Positions 1 through 12,296 of a stretch of DNA of 64,000 nucleotides are shown here, piece after piece. Every line of letters starts with the position of its first letter. Within the stretch, counting starts at the first letter, position 1. The notes under the pieces were generated by a model. That model made no database searches. It saw nothing but the letters and a program-made list of their open reading frames with translations, and was not told the DNA's origin. The position numbers were made by a program, and so were the translations under genes. Origin of the DNA: Scytalidium lignicola (lineage: Eukaryota > Ascomycota > Leotiomycetes); the NCBI GenBank assembly GCA_002812745.2, contig NCSJ02000056.1, forward strand, positions 62,001 to 126,000, written 5' to 3'.

Positions 1-2734
1 TTAGAACATTACTAGTATATTATACAGTTTAAATAGTATAACACAATATTTATAATGATTATATTGTATGTGAAAAGCTATTTTCTACTTATTACTTTCC
101 TAGATTTGGATTTGATGATAAATATCCTTTAGATTTAACTTAGTATATATTATTACTTTTCTTAACTAGTCTAAGGTTTCTGAAATTAATAGTAAAAGTG
201 TTTAATCTTTAATAATAACCTTATTAAGACTTTTGTAATTAATATAAAGTTAAAGCTTGTTATCCTTCTTAAGGATAAATAACATTAATATACTTATTAG
301 ATTAGTAGATTACTAGATCTACCCTTTCTTTAACAAGTTATGAATATACTCCCTTAACATTTTCATTTCTTTTTTTACTAGTAGATAAACAGGTTTTCAT
401 AGTGATATCATATTATCAATAAGCTTAATAATATAGTATAAGTTGTTAATTCTAAGTACCTTAGTTGCTTTCTCTTTGTTAAACATATTTATAAAGTCTT
501 AATATTACTTTAAGACTATATTAATTTATTATTATTCAAAGTTTAACAAGTTGTCAATTTACATTACCTTAATATATATATAATCTAATATATGTTCAAA
601 GAAGGCTTTGAATAAAGGAGTATCTTTCTCNTTTTTCTAATAACTTCATGAACTACCTTGTAAAGTAAATGATATAATTCTTAGTCTTAAAGTAATACCT
701 TTATTCCTCTTTTTACTATTGTATATCCAAGTCTATGTTATTAAGCTATAGATATCCTAGGATAATAGTATATTCATTAATAACAATTGATATAAACCAA
801 TACTTTAGAATATAAGCCTTCTTATCTGTATTTTCAGCCTTAGTTAATATAGTATAAGATTTATAAACATAAATATTTATCTTATTAACTATCCAAAATC
901 TTAACTTCTCCTTGTTGTCATTACTTTATTTATACTCTTATACTAAAGCTAAGAAGATTATATTTTACTTTACTTTATTATTGATCAAAGCTTACTTTAT
1001 TCTTTATCTCCTTTGTTTAAACCTCAAAAGGGATTACTATACATAATTGTCTTAATTTCTTCATAATACAATAAACCTTGTTATTTACCCTTATTATCAT
1101 TTCTTTTAAAGATGTAAAGGTAAAGAGAATCTTAAGTATTTGTCAAAATACTGTAAAAAGCCTTTTCCTTTTATTGTCTAACAAGGCTAAGGTTATAAGC
1201 TTCTTTGGATGTTAGTATTTCCTTAGTTTATTATAAGTATATTTTTATTAAAAGGTTGGTTAGAGTTTTAATTCTAGTTATTAAGGTAGTTTAATAAGGT
1301 ATAACCTGGCTGATTATAACTATAACATTAGATTCTACTATTATAAGTATTATAATAATCTTTAGCATAATGCCTTAACTTCTTATAATTGTAATATTTG
1401 ACTTTATTAAAGTTTTTAAGCTTTATAATGTTAATATTAATTGATAATGTTATGTATGCTAATTCTATTCAGTCTTAATATAGGATATTCAAGTTTTGCT
1501 TAAGTGACTTACTTTGTTATTTCNTTTTTTAACTTATTATGTTAAGGTTTTTAAGAGTCTATAGTAATATTATCATATCTGATCTTTTGTTTTTAATTTA
1601 CCTTATTAAGTTATAAGTACTTTACTAGTATAATTATTTTATTATATATTATTGACAAGATATTATAATTTATAATTTTTACCCTTAACTTAAAGTGTTA
1701 TTTTCATTAATAACATATTTTGTTTCTCCTTGTTACTTATGCTAAAGAGTTATATCTTAAGGTTATTAAGATACTTTATAAAAGACTAGATTGACTAACT
1801 TGACTATTGTTAAGCTTAGTTATATTAGTCTTAAACCTTAATCTTTTTATTACTTTTGTCTTTTAGTAAAGATAATAAGATTCCCTTAAATCCTTCTTAT
1901 ATAATAATACTTATTGATTTTACCTCTTATATTTATTACTATTTCACTTTCAAGATGTTATTAAGATATAGTATAATATAAAAGATCTTAGTATTATCCT
2001 TCTTGTATAACTCTGAGAATTCAACAAATTTAAATTTGTATTTGTACATGAAGTTGTTATACTCTTTTATTATTTTCCTTATGAATTACTTTAGTAGAAG
2101 TATGTACTTATACTTTATACTTTAGATTATAAGTTGTTATAATAATAGTTTTAATAATACTTTACTAATATATTGCTTTTATAATGTATTCCTTACTAAA
2201 GAATCTTCTTATGATAAGATTTGTATCTTTACTAAAAAGCCTCTTTATAGTAAAATCAATGTCTTTATAAGTATATTATTATATTAGAGTAATCTTTCCT
2301 TTCTTTGTTATAACATCTTAATCTTTAGGTTTAACTCTTTTATTTGTCTTTATACTTTATCCTTTTGTTTGCTTATATACTCTAATTCAGCATTTTCTTG
2401 TCAAAGAACCTTGATATAATATATTTATTGTTTGAGTAACTTATTTTGAGAAGGTAATAGATTATTTTTGAAAACNTTTTAATTCCTTTGTTTGTTATTC
2501 NTTTTTTAATCAATTCTTTAACTAAATTACTTAATAATATAAATGTAATTTCTGTGTATATAATTTTTAAGCTTGTTATTGTTACAATGCCTTTATTCTG
2601 ATTAAGCTTAATACTAGCTTTCCTTGTTGTTCTTTGCCTTTTAGTAATTTTAAAAGATGTTGTTGAATAACTTGATTAACTTGTTATTATCTTCTGATTA
2701 TAATAGACTATTATTTAAATAAGAGGAATTAGAA
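1..2734. other. RIP-degraded AT-rich tract, probable gypsy element body (minus strand)
   Basis: The tract is extremely AT-rich, dominated by TA dinucleotides, with no reading frame of useful length on either strand. This is the composition expected of a fungal repeat after heavy RIP. It abuts the LTR at 2735-3343. The final 200 bases resemble 4740-4960, suggesting that two related minus-strand elements share this leader/gag-side sequence. If the LTR is a 5' LTR read on the minus strand, the body would run leftwards off the window. No catalytic motif could be recovered here, so assignment to gypsy rests on the LTR relationship only. Confidence 0.5.
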
Positions 2735-2857
2735 TGTTATAGACTAAGTCTAGGGTAAAGACAATGAATTATAATCAAAGAGGTGGTAACATTAACAATT
2801 AAGCTTGTTCTATTTTTCAAACTAATTCTTGAAGAATTTAAATTATAATAACAGCTT

Positions 2858-3217
2858 TGTTACGGGTTTGACCGAACAAACTAATTGGTGTAGGCCTGAG
2901 GCTCGGTACACGGCAGGTGTGCATAGAGAACCTAACAATTAGGAGGTCACGTGACTGGGATCACTGGATCGGAGTGATCCAATGATCCAGGGACCGGGAT
3001 CGAGGGATCAGGGCGATCCAACGATCCAACTGTATTTCATTATCTATATAAGCACGCTGTAGGAACATGAGAGTAGACTCCTCGTGTTCAACCTAAATAC
3101 ATTACTAGACCCTACCTTGGACTTAGTCGCTTGCTTGTGTGTCACACGTTTCCGTTGTCCCTGAACATCTACCTTACCCCTGCTATCCAGTGACCTGGAT
3201 GGCGTAGTTTTGTAACA
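2858..3217 (+). mobile_element. Un-RIPed solo LTR, gypsy-type, 5-bp TSD AGCTT
   Basis: This 360-bp block starts TGTTACGGG, ends TTTTGTAACA, and is flanked by perfect AGCTT duplications (2853-2857 and 3218-3222), the mark of integrase-mediated insertion followed by LTR-LTR recombination. Its base composition is normal although everything around it is AT-rich, so it probably inserted after the host LTR was mutated. It shares the stretch AGGCCTGAGGCTCGGTA and a following AGAGAACCT with the LTRs of the minus-strand gypsy at 8933-15297 (read on their sense strand), so it belongs to a younger relative of that family. The U3 part carries a GTCACGTGAC palindrome and many GATC motifs. No internal coding sequence is present. 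Confidence 0.9.
3044..3053 (+). promoter_or_regulatory. Probable TATA box of the solo LTR
   Basis: CTATATAAGC follows the GATC-rich and E-box-like U3 segment and precedes the presumed R region, the normal place for a retrotransposon TATA element. The site is intact, so the solo LTR could still initiate transcription. This is a motif match only. Confidence 0.45.
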
Positions 3218-3496
3218 AGCTTAGGTTATTCTTATATATGTTAAGTTCTGTATACTCTTAAAGCAAGCCTTTATCTTAATACTCTGTTTACATGCCTAGT
3301 GTACTATGTATACTTCTTAAGCTCTGCGATCCAGGCTTTAACATAAGTAATAGTTATTATTTTCTTAAGTAATTGTCTTATTATCAAATTAAAAACTTAA
3401 AATGTTCTTTTGAAGATTTACTTCAGTATTTCCCTTTTATATTACTATCTTGTTACTCTTTATTATTCTAATATTTACTTCTTACTTTCTAGTTTA

Positions 3497-3924
3497 ACGT
3501 AAATCCTCGTCTACCGGGCCACCCCATCAACCGGGCCACCGAAATTTACCGCAAAATTGAGCAAAATCACCTCCTAGCAAATTCGAAACCATTGAGTTTT
3601 GTAGAATAATATTTTATGAAATAATTAATTATATAATTTTGATTTCAAATATTTGGTTTTTTAGTTCTTTAAGTAATTGTAATATTATTAGATTTGGGTT
3701 TAGACTCAGAAACTAAGGCTAGTTTATTATACAGCACAAACTATAAATGTTAATTAAACCAGAACTTACATATATATCAAATACTAATCAAATAGTTAAA
3801 TTGCAAAATTTGAATAGATATAATATAATATTTGTTGAATTTGCTAGGGGGTGATTTTGCTCAATTTTGCGGTAAATTTCGGTGGCCCGGTTGATGGGGT
3901 GGCCCGGTAAACGAGGATTTACGT
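3497..3924. mobile_element. Foldback MITE with 88-bp terminal inverted repeats, TA target site
   Basis: The left end (3497-3584) starts ACGTAAATCCTCGT and is repeated in inverted orientation at 3837-3924 with very few mismatches. Both outer ends are flanked by TA (3495-3496 and 3925-3926), typical of the Tc1/mariner (pogo/Fot) superfamily. The element is 428 bp and the roughly 250-bp middle is AT-rich and non-coding, so it is a non-autonomous (MITE-like) element. Each arm contains two copies of CCGGGCCACC. The GC-rich arms are unmutated while the centre looks RIPed or is naturally AT-rich. The mobilising transposase is not in the window. Confidence 0.85.
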
Positions 3925-3926
3925 TA

Positions 3927-6900
3927 CTTTATTTTGTTATAGTCATATTATTATAATAATTAATTCTTTATAAATCTTTAAGAGTTTATTATAGTTTATA
4001 ATCTTTTCTTTAAGAAAAGAGAGTAACTTTGTAAACAAGTTGTTTCTCTTATGTTTATTTAACATATTTAGCATTTACTCTTCAAGAGTATTTAAGTATT
4101 GTATNAAAAACTTCAACTAATTGTTTTATACATAATATTACTTTATTATATTCATCTACTACCTTTATCTCTTGGTTATTTTCATCTTTTAGTATATTAA
4201 GCATTATTTTCTTAAATCCTTTTCATATTATTAAGTCTTCTATCTTTATTCTTTTCTTACACTTCCATTTCAACTTTAAGACATTAAATAAGTACTTTAT
4301 CCTATGTACAATCTTGTCCAAGTTATTAACATAATCATATAAGAATATACAGAATTCAAGTTTACAAGAGTTTATAAAATCATAGTATTCTTTCAAGGAT
4401 CTTCTTGTAAAAAGCTTTAATAAGAATATATATTGACATTTTGTCTTGTAAGACTTTATATTTAGAAAAGGGTTTGTTATCAAGGTAATTCAGATTATTA
4501 TCAAGTACTCCTTGCTAAGTCTTAAAGTTAAGTATTCTAATAATTCTTAAGTTTAAAAGTTTAATGTAAGTAATAGTTGTTCTAAGTAAGCTTTTATCCT
4601 TTTTCATTATTATAAGAGTTCTTGTACTTGATTTTCCACCTTTATTACTATTGTATCCCTTATATTACATTAATGTTCTAGTTTTGCGTTTTCTTCTTTG
4701 AATTCTTAAATTAATCATTGTTATTCTTTAAGGATAAAAGGTAAGCTTATAGTTTTACTGTTGNTTTTTTGTGATAATTATAATATTCCTTATAAGTTCA
4801 GGCTAAGTAAGTTCTTCATCCAGCCTTATAATGTCTAGCTAAGTGTTCTGTTCACTTTTAAGGAATATATTCTTCAACATAATAACTAAGTAATCTGCTC
4901 AAGTCCTTATTATCCTTGACATCAGCAAGTTATCTTTGAAAAGAAGAATTAGAATATTAAGAATTATGAATGGTTAGTCTTAAACAATAAACTAATGTTA
5001 AGATGTAAGAAGATAAGGTATATATATTGTATAAACTAATTCTTAAAGAGTTCTTCTCCTCTTAACAATGTTAATGTATAAGTAAGCATATAACTTTACT
5101 ACTTTAAAGATGACTAAGCGAATCTCCTCTGCTATTACAGTACAACTCTAAGGATTTACCTTCAAGTTCTTAATATAGTCCTTAATAAAAGTAAAAGCTT
5201 TTACATAATTAATAAATGAAAAAACATTTTAATACTAAGTTTTTCTATCTTTTTCAACTATGTTTATATTAAGTTATTTATAATCCTTAAGTATATTAAA
5301 ATAAAAGTATCTTAAGTTTAATACCTTAAAGGATACTGAATAAGTTGTTAGAGTTATATTCTTAAGAATTTTAACTACTTGTTATAATTCCTTTAAAGTA
5401 AACCTAAGCATCTTAACGTTAAATAACTAATCAAATATAAATTCAAGAGTAATTTCTAATTAAAATAACTTTTTAATAGAGTATTCTAAGAAAGGAGAAG
5501 GTTATTAATATAATTTTATAGTTATAGAGTTAAATAACCTTAAGGAGTATTCAATAACAAAGGAAGAGTAAGTAAATATTATAATTATAGTTAAAGGTTA
5601 AGTTATAATCTTTCTTGGCTATATAATTAATAATATAATTATGTTATTAATATTCTAGTTAAGTATAAGAATTGACTTTTCCTTTTATATAATAATAATA
5701 ACTTTAAATGTAAATTCAGCAAAAGTTATTATACTACTTATAATTGTATCCTTAGTTTAACTTAGTATTAATAATAAAAGTAGCTTGATAAAGTAAACAG
5801 TAAGGTAAACAAGGAAGTCTTTAAGGAATTACTATTCTTTAACAATTAAATTAAATATGTTTTAAGCAAAAAGCTATTGTAAGTACAAAGTTTAAGAAGT
5901 TATTAATAGCATTTTTAAAAGCTTTACAATTGTTGTTAAAGATAATGATTTTATACTTAACTTTGGCTTTGAAAGTTTGACAACAAGTATTAATGTTTTC
6001 ATAAGGTTCATTATAACTACTTTTAATAAATTAATAACTTTCTTAAACTAGTTGATTATTATATGAAGTTGTTATCTTGAGATAACTTATTCAATAAGAA
6101 ATGAAGATAATAATAACCTAGTCTCCTTTTAATAAGATAAGGCTGATCTGACCTAGTCAATTAAATCTTAGTACTTTAGAAGTATCTTTATTATAAAGTT
6201 ATAACTTGAGTTGATAAATTGTTATAAGTATTCTGTTAACAAGGTTATATCTAGTTATATAAGCATAAAAAGACTATGGTATTAGAGATCTCTTACTTTA
6301 GTAATCTTAGAATCAGTTTCCTTAGTTGATTTACAACTAGAACATGATATTATTACTATCTGTTATAATATAAGTCAATTATATTAAAGGTNAAAAAGGA
6401 TAATTCATTCTTCTTAGTGTTAAGGCATGTTAACTTTTAAAATATTAATAATACATTAACTTNAAAAAAAAGGAAAAGACTTATTATTTCTTGAATTGTA
6501 TTATTCAAAGCTTTTAAGTAATTATCAACACTTTACAAGATCTTATTAATTATACTTAACTTATTATTATTTATCTTCTTCTTCTTAGCCTCTTAACAAA
6601 GTGTTTTCTTAACATATTTAGTATAATCTTATTATATTACTTAAAGAGTAATAACAGTTATAATATTACTTATTATTACTTAATTAATAAATTAAAGTAA
6701 CTTGTTCATATAATAACAATATCTTTTAAAAACCNTTTTTACATTTTTTGTACTTATAAGTATACTTTTCATACTTAGTATTATATAGAGTAAAACAATT
6801 AAGGTCAAGTTAAGTAGATAAAGACTTATTATACTATAAGTAATAAGGACATATAAGCTTTTTATACTTCTTTGTTATAGTAAATTAATTATGTATTAAT

Positions 6901-7822
6901 CAAAGAACTAGTGAAGGTGAATAAGAGAAACTTACTTAAGAGTTAGAAGATCTAATAAGAAAGATTATAAAAGTTAGTTAAAGAGCTTTTAACATATTAA
7001 AGGGTAAAAGAGTAAAGAGAAGAAGAAGTAAAGTACTTATATAATCATAATCAAAGGTAAAGAATAGTAAATAATAAGTTAAGTATTTATATAATACTAC
7101 TCAAAGTTTAACTTCAAGTTTTAAAGAACTAAGGAAAAGGAAAACTTACTTTTATAAAAGTAAAAGATAAAACAACAAAAGGAGAAAGAGAAGAGAAAGG
7201 AAGTAATAAAGAAGGTTTATATAAACTTTAAAAACGTTGGTGATTATATATTATACTTTACTTATTTAAGAACTCTAGAATATTCACTAATCTTTATTTA
7301 ATTCTATAATGATTTAAGAATTACTTTACAAAATTATTATACTAAAAGAATATTTATGTTTGATTATAATCAAAAGGCTTAATATTAAGAATAACTTTAT
7401 ATTTATTATACTTAAGCATTTTATGTTTACTTTATTTAACTTTGTATTATTAACAACNAAAAAGAGTTAGTAAAGTATTAGATCTTCATTTAAAGCTTAT
7501 ACCCCTTCAAGAGGACTAAAGGAGTTAATAACCAGAAGATATGAAAGAAATAGTAAAGTTATGTTTACACATATGTATAAAGCTTATTATTAATATAAAA
7601 GACTTATACATTAGCATATTAAAAGGACATTAAAAGAGTATATTACCTTAAAAGTATTATAATATCAAGTTATTAAACAAAGATATTATTTTAAGATTTT
7701 TACATTTGAAAAAAGCATAAGATTCAGGAATAATCTTTATATTTGTAAATCTTAAGAAAGGTGTTAAAAGGCATTAGAAGTTTATAACTCTTAAGGATAA
7801 GAACCTTAAGAGAGGGGGATAA
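3927..7822. other. RIP-degraded AT-rich tract with gypsy remnants
   Basis: No intact gene is visible. Around 4740-5060 the sequence resembles 2500-2860, including part of the LTR at 2735, so a second minus-strand copy probably lies here. The right end at about 7800-7822 is the polypurine tract AGAGAGGGGGATAA of a plus-strand element, directly followed by the LTR at 7823. Between about 6900 and 7230 the plus strand is very rich in A and G and may be a worn lysine- and glutamate-rich coding segment. Several single N bases abut A or T homopolymers. Confidence 0.5.
4223..4483 (-). pseudogene. Short open frame in a RIPed retroelement, possibly gag-derived
   Basis: An 86-codon frame survives on the minus strand. 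The translation is rich in Lys, Ile, Tyr and Phe as expected after C to T mutation, and contains SLKEYYDFINSC, loosely like the helical core of retrotransposon Gag proteins. It is upstream (in minus-strand sense) of nothing recognisable, and no start context can be judged. It could equally be a chance frame in AT-rich DNA; I would not call it a gene. Confidence 0.2.
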
Positions 7823-8067
7823 TGTTAAAACCTAGGTTGTAAAGCTTAAGAAGTATATATGATATACTAAGCATATGAGTAAGAGTATTAAGATAAGGGC
7901 TTATTTTAAGAGTGTACAAAACCTAATATATATAAGGATAACCTAAGTAACTATTATAATTTAGATTCTCCAGGAATTAGTTTGAAGAATAGAATAAGTT
8001 TAATTATTAGTATTATTACCTTCTTGATTATAATTCATTGTTTCCACCTTAGACTCAGTTTATAACA
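7823..8067 (+). repeat. Degenerate 3' LTR (245 bp) next to a polypurine tract
   Basis: It starts TGTTAAAACC immediately after the purine-rich AGAGAGGGGGATAA and ends TTTATAACA. It aligns end to end with the reverse complement of the interrupted LTR at 2735-3343. The polypurine tract on its left makes it the 3' LTR of a plus-strand element whose body occupies the AT-rich DNA to the left. The two LTR copies are therefore in inverted orientation and belong to different insertions. Confidence 0.75.
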
Positions 8068-8851
8068 TAAGCTTTTTAGTATTTTGATTATTATTTTAAT
8101 GATTAGTTTATAAGATTACTTTAAATCTTAGTTATATAAACTAATAAATATAATTTTAAAGTATTATTATTATAACATTACAAGAAATATCAAAGGTTTA
8201 TTTAGTTTTATTTTTTGAAGATAAGTCAAGTATTATAAAAATTTTAACTTTATACTAATAATTTATAATTGTAAACTAATGTTGCATTTATACTAAGTAT
8301 ATTATTATTCAAATTAAAGATATAAAATTAGTTAAGTAATTTTGTAAATCGGTTATAGTCTAGATTATAACTCATTTTTAGATTAAAACTATTATAACTA
8401 TAAATAAAAGTTTCTTTTGATAATAATAACTTTGATATAATAATATAATATAATGATGTTATTAGATTTTAATTGTTAAAATAAATATTTATATTATGAT
8501 TTTACAAAATTTATAAATATAAATTGATAATATTATTATTTTATATAAATTAATTAATTATCTGAATATATTTTTTCGTTTAAATTGTATAATCTAGCTA
8601 GACTAGACTATAAAGACTAGACTGTACAGTTTAATACTAATATTTAGTCCTTACATTTGTTATTAGACTAGATTATAGTCTTATAGTCTAACCTTAAAAT
8701 TTTAGCTTTAAATTGTAAATTATACAATTTAATCTTAAAATTTTAACTTTAGACTATAGTCTGTATAGTCTAGACTGTACAGATTATAGTCTTGAAATGG
8801 TCTTTACAATACTTATAGTTTAGTTTAGTCTGGACTGATCGGTTAATCTAG
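8068..8851. other. AT-rich spacer with palindromic AGTCTA-type repeats
   Basis: The first 500 bases are featureless AT-rich DNA. From about 8590 to 8845 the hexamer AGTCTA or its complement TAGACT recurs many times, often head to head (for example ACTAGACTATA, GATTATAGTC, TATAGTCTAGACTG), giving several small palindromes. No coding frame is seen. The right edge meets the copia leader homology at about 8852. Confidence 0.5.
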
Positions 8852-8932
8852 TTATTTCTAGTCTATAAGAAAAGTAATAAAGAATATAATTAGTTTTTAA
8901 GTAGAAATTAATGAAAATAAAATATTAAAGAG
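8852..8932 (-). mobile_element. Left fragment of a copia element split by a gypsy insertion
   Basis: This stretch matches 53800-53885, the leader side of the nested copia element (shared AAGAATATAA and AGAAATTAATGAAAATAA). The match resumes at 15298-15633, right after the gypsy element, so the gypsy inserted into this copia leader. The gypsy target duplication AAGAG is 8928-8932. Confidence 0.7.
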
Positions 8933-9288
8933 TATAATGTATCTTATATACTTGTTAATAAAGTATCTAGATATCTACCTTATATAGATATTGTATTATC
9001 TGCTCAGGGGTTTATATATGAATATAAAGTCATAAATACTAGTCAAGTTGTTATTAGAAGATCTTTGACCAAGATATTCAATTTGAGTTGAGTATAAAGC
9101 TTTATTTAACTAGGAAAACTATTTATTTATATAGACCTTTATACTTCTTAGATCCCCTGGACCTTGTTGAGGTCCCCCAGGGTCTATCATGTGATCCTTG
9201 ATCTTATGACCTTTGCTTTTTTATCTGGAGGTTCTCTGTGTAACTAGTGTTACTGAGCCTTAAGCCTCTAAATAGAAGAGTTGTGACA
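8933..9288 (-). repeat. 3' LTR of the gypsy element
   Basis: 356 bp, matching 14906-15297 over its whole length apart from a 36-bp segment near 15151-15190 that exists only in the right copy. The terminal dinucleotide on the outer side is mutated (TA for TG), while the inner end keeps ...GTGACA. The retained GC-rich part carries repeated GATCC, GGACC and GGTCC words. Confidence 0.88.
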
Positions 9289-11556
9289 TTATCCTCTTTT
9301 TAGCCTAGTATTGTCTTGACACTTAATTACAAGGAAATAATATTATAAGGAAATCTAAACCNTTTTTTCNTTTTTTATTATGTTACTTTTATGTTCTAAG
9401 AAATACAAAGAATAACTTGAGTTAACTTTGTTGATTAAGAAAAACAGTCTTTTTGTTATGCCTTGTTCTTATTGTGAAAGTTATTCTTGTACTTGTATTA
9501 TGTTAAAGAACTCTTCTTATTATAACAAGTACATTCGTTATAGTTAATCTTGTAATGTAAATGGTTTTTCCTCTTGAAGTTTGACTATCATTATTGTTGA
9601 GTAAGATCGTTTAGAGAGAGAGTATGAAGAGATACTTTCTAAGTTGATATAACTTGATTGTTAGTNAAAAGTTCTTGTAGAAATGTACTTTTGAGATGAT
9701 TTGTTATAGTCTTCAAACTATGGATAAGCTTAATGTTATTGAAGAAAAGGATTATAAGGAAAAGGAAAACTCTACTAAGAAGGTTAATGTTATGCATGTT
9801 AAGTTCTTTTGTAATAACCTTGTACTATTAGATTCCTCTTAGAGTATTAACCTTCTGAGACTTAAGATGAGTTCTTAAGAATTAAATCAACTTTTAAGTT
9901 CTTTTTCTTATAATCCTCAAGTTTCTCTTGGCAATTAATAAGATTCCTTGATGGTTCTTATGAATTCTTTGCTTTTGAATGGTTTAACCATTTCATTAAA
10001 TATTGTAATTTGTTATAGTATTGTTTGTAGTTTAATATTTCTTTTATATCTTACTCCTTTTCTAGGTTTATTTCAAGATTTATGTTTAGTATTAGTAATG
10101 CATTTTCAGATGTTAGTTTGAATAACAATATATGGAAAACTAAGTATATCTTCTATTTCTTAAGTAGTTTCAAACGAAAAGATAACTTGTTATACTTCTT
10201 TTTGATCTTGAATAATCTTAATTTCTTGTAGTCCAATTTATTATTTGGTCTTGTTGTCTTGATANTTTTTTTGTAAAAGGTAAACTTTATCCTCTTTTTT
10301 AAGCATAAGTTTTACATTATGTTTCTTGTTATAATAATATACATTTCTTTACTTTGTGAATTTAATATCAACCTTAAGTTATTCTTGAATTTCCTGAATG
10401 TTTTCTACTCTTTCTTTTGTTATCTTATTAATACTTTGAAGTCTTCTTATAACATAATTCATATTAGGCTTATGTTCATAAGTTGTATAGAATAGTATAA
10501 CTTTAATAGTTTCACTTTTCGAATTATTATATGCTAATTATGTTAATAACAACAATCTTGCTTAGTTATCTTGTTTATAGTTAACATAATAGTATAGATA
10601 TATCTTAATTATAATATTAACTTGTTTTGTTTGTTTATTTGTTTAAGGATAAAAAGCTGTTAATAGCTTTTACTTTACTTTTATAAGGTTTATCAAAGTT
10701 TCTTAAAACTTTAACATAAACAACTTGTCTTTGTCTAATACTATTTCTTCTAGAAGTTTATAGTTGGCTATTATATGTCTAAGAAAAACCTTTACAAGGT
10801 CTTTTACTGTTTATGACTCTTTAAATAATAACATTAATGTAAACTTCGTTAGTTTGTTGATTATTATTAGTATTACATTATACTGATTAATATTAAGGCT
10901 TCCTTACTCTGTTTATAATAGTAGAAGCTTGACAATGAAGTCTTAAGATATAGATTGTCATAATTGTTCAAATGTTTTTAATAATTGTAATTGTCTATAT
11001 GGTAACTTATGTTGATTCTTGCTTTTGTTATAAATGTCATATTCTTTGATGACTTCATTGATAGTTTGTTTTAGTTTATAAACGTAAAATTCTTGTTGAA
11101 TCTTGTTCTTGGTTTTATTAACTCCTTAGTATTTGTATGCTAGTAGTTTATATTGTTCTTTAATAAATTCTTTGACTAAGGTATTTAGTATAATTAGTCT
11201 CTTATTGTAAATCTATATACTTAATTTATAAAGTTCTTAACCTTAGCTTTTCTGTTCATTATAATAATTTGTAAGTTTGTTCAGATTTTCCTTCTTAAAG
11301 AGGTTTATCTTTTCTTTCTTAACCTTTACTTCATTCTGGATTTTCTTTAACTATTTATTGTTTATAATTTTAATTACCTTGTTAATTTGCATATGTCTGA
11401 ATATTAAGTCTTAGCCTTCTTCTTTCAAGATGGCTTTTAATTTATATATGTTATTTTCTATGAANTTTTGGNTTTTTTGCTAAGAGTATCCACTTTGATG
11501 TTCTTAGATTCTTTGACATAATGAATACAAAAATTGTAATCTGCTAATAACTTTAC

Positions 11557-11757
11557 TTATTTTACTTGTTGTCTGTTCAGCTTCTTTGTTGTAATAAAAT
11601 AGACTAAATTCTTATAATCTGTTAAGACTTCTATTTTATGTTTAGCCTTTATAAAGTAAACTTGCCATTTCTTAAATAAGTTTATAATAGCTAATAGTTC
11701 TTTGTTATACATTTTGTAATTCAATTTTACTAGAATGAACTTCTTAGAATAGAACAT
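11557..11757 (-). pseudogene. Gypsy RNase H fragment
   Basis: A surviving 66-codon frame reads YSKKF, then LNYKMYNKELLAI, TDYKNLVYF and TTKKLNRQQ, in the order and spacing of the RNase H domain of Ty3/gypsy Pol (usual forms are LNYxxxDKELLAI, TDHKNL and LNRRQ). It is a piece of the polyprotein, not a gene with its own start. Changes such as His to Tyr in TDYKNL and Asp to Asn in YNKELL are C to T or G to A on one strand. Confidence 0.85.
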
Positions 11758-12235
11758 TACTAGTCTTTATTTCTTGTTGTTATCTTGTTAGCTAAGCATT
11801 ACTCTAAGTGTATAGTTTAACATATTTGTTTTCATTTAGAATGGTTTCTCTAGCTTAAGTTGTATTAATACTTAGTTTATGAAAGTATTCTTTAACTTTT
11901 GAAAAGCTTCTTATCTTTCTTGATTTTACATAAATAGTTTATCCTTTTTAGTTAAGGATGTTAATAGCCTTGTTATAATAGTATAATCCTTGATATACTG
12001 TTTATAATAGTTTACTAAACTTAAAAAAGATTATATATCTTTGATGTTCTTTAGTTTAGCCTGGTCTTTAATTGCTTTGATCNTTTTTTGGATTTATTTT
12101 AAATCTAGTGGTAATAACGATTTCTCCTAAGAATTTAACTTCCTTAACATAAAATTTGTACTTGGTTAGTTTATAATATATTCCTTTTATAAGTAGTACT
12201 CTTAGGACTTGCTTTATATGCTCTTTATACTCTTC

Positions 12236-12296
12236 NTTTTGTTTTAGAGTATATCAAAATATTATCTAAGTATATTATTATGAATTTATTTAGAAA
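12236..12296 (-). pseudogene. Gypsy reverse transcriptase catalytic motif, YLDD mutated to YLDN
   Basis: On the minus strand the bases encode KFIIIYLDNILIYSK, the RT palm motif B/C region of gypsy elements, where the catalytic motif is Y-L/V-D-D. The second aspartate codon reads AAT (at 12261-12263 on the plus strand as att), a single G to A change from GAT. RT activity would be lost even without the surrounding stop codons. Confidence 0.75.

Larger units (their letters stand above)
2735..3343 (-). repeat. Degenerate LTR (about 244 bp) interrupted by a solo LTR
   Basis: Removing the inserted solo LTR plus one TSD copy (2858-3222) leaves about 244 bp that begins TGTTATAGACTAAG and ends CTTTAACA. 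It matches the reverse complement of 7823-8067 (245 bp) over its whole length, for example AAGAAGTATACATAGTA here against AAGAAGTATATATGATA there. TG...CA ends and equal length identify both as LTRs of one family. The differences are mostly C/T or G/A, as expected of RIP. Confidence 0.75.
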
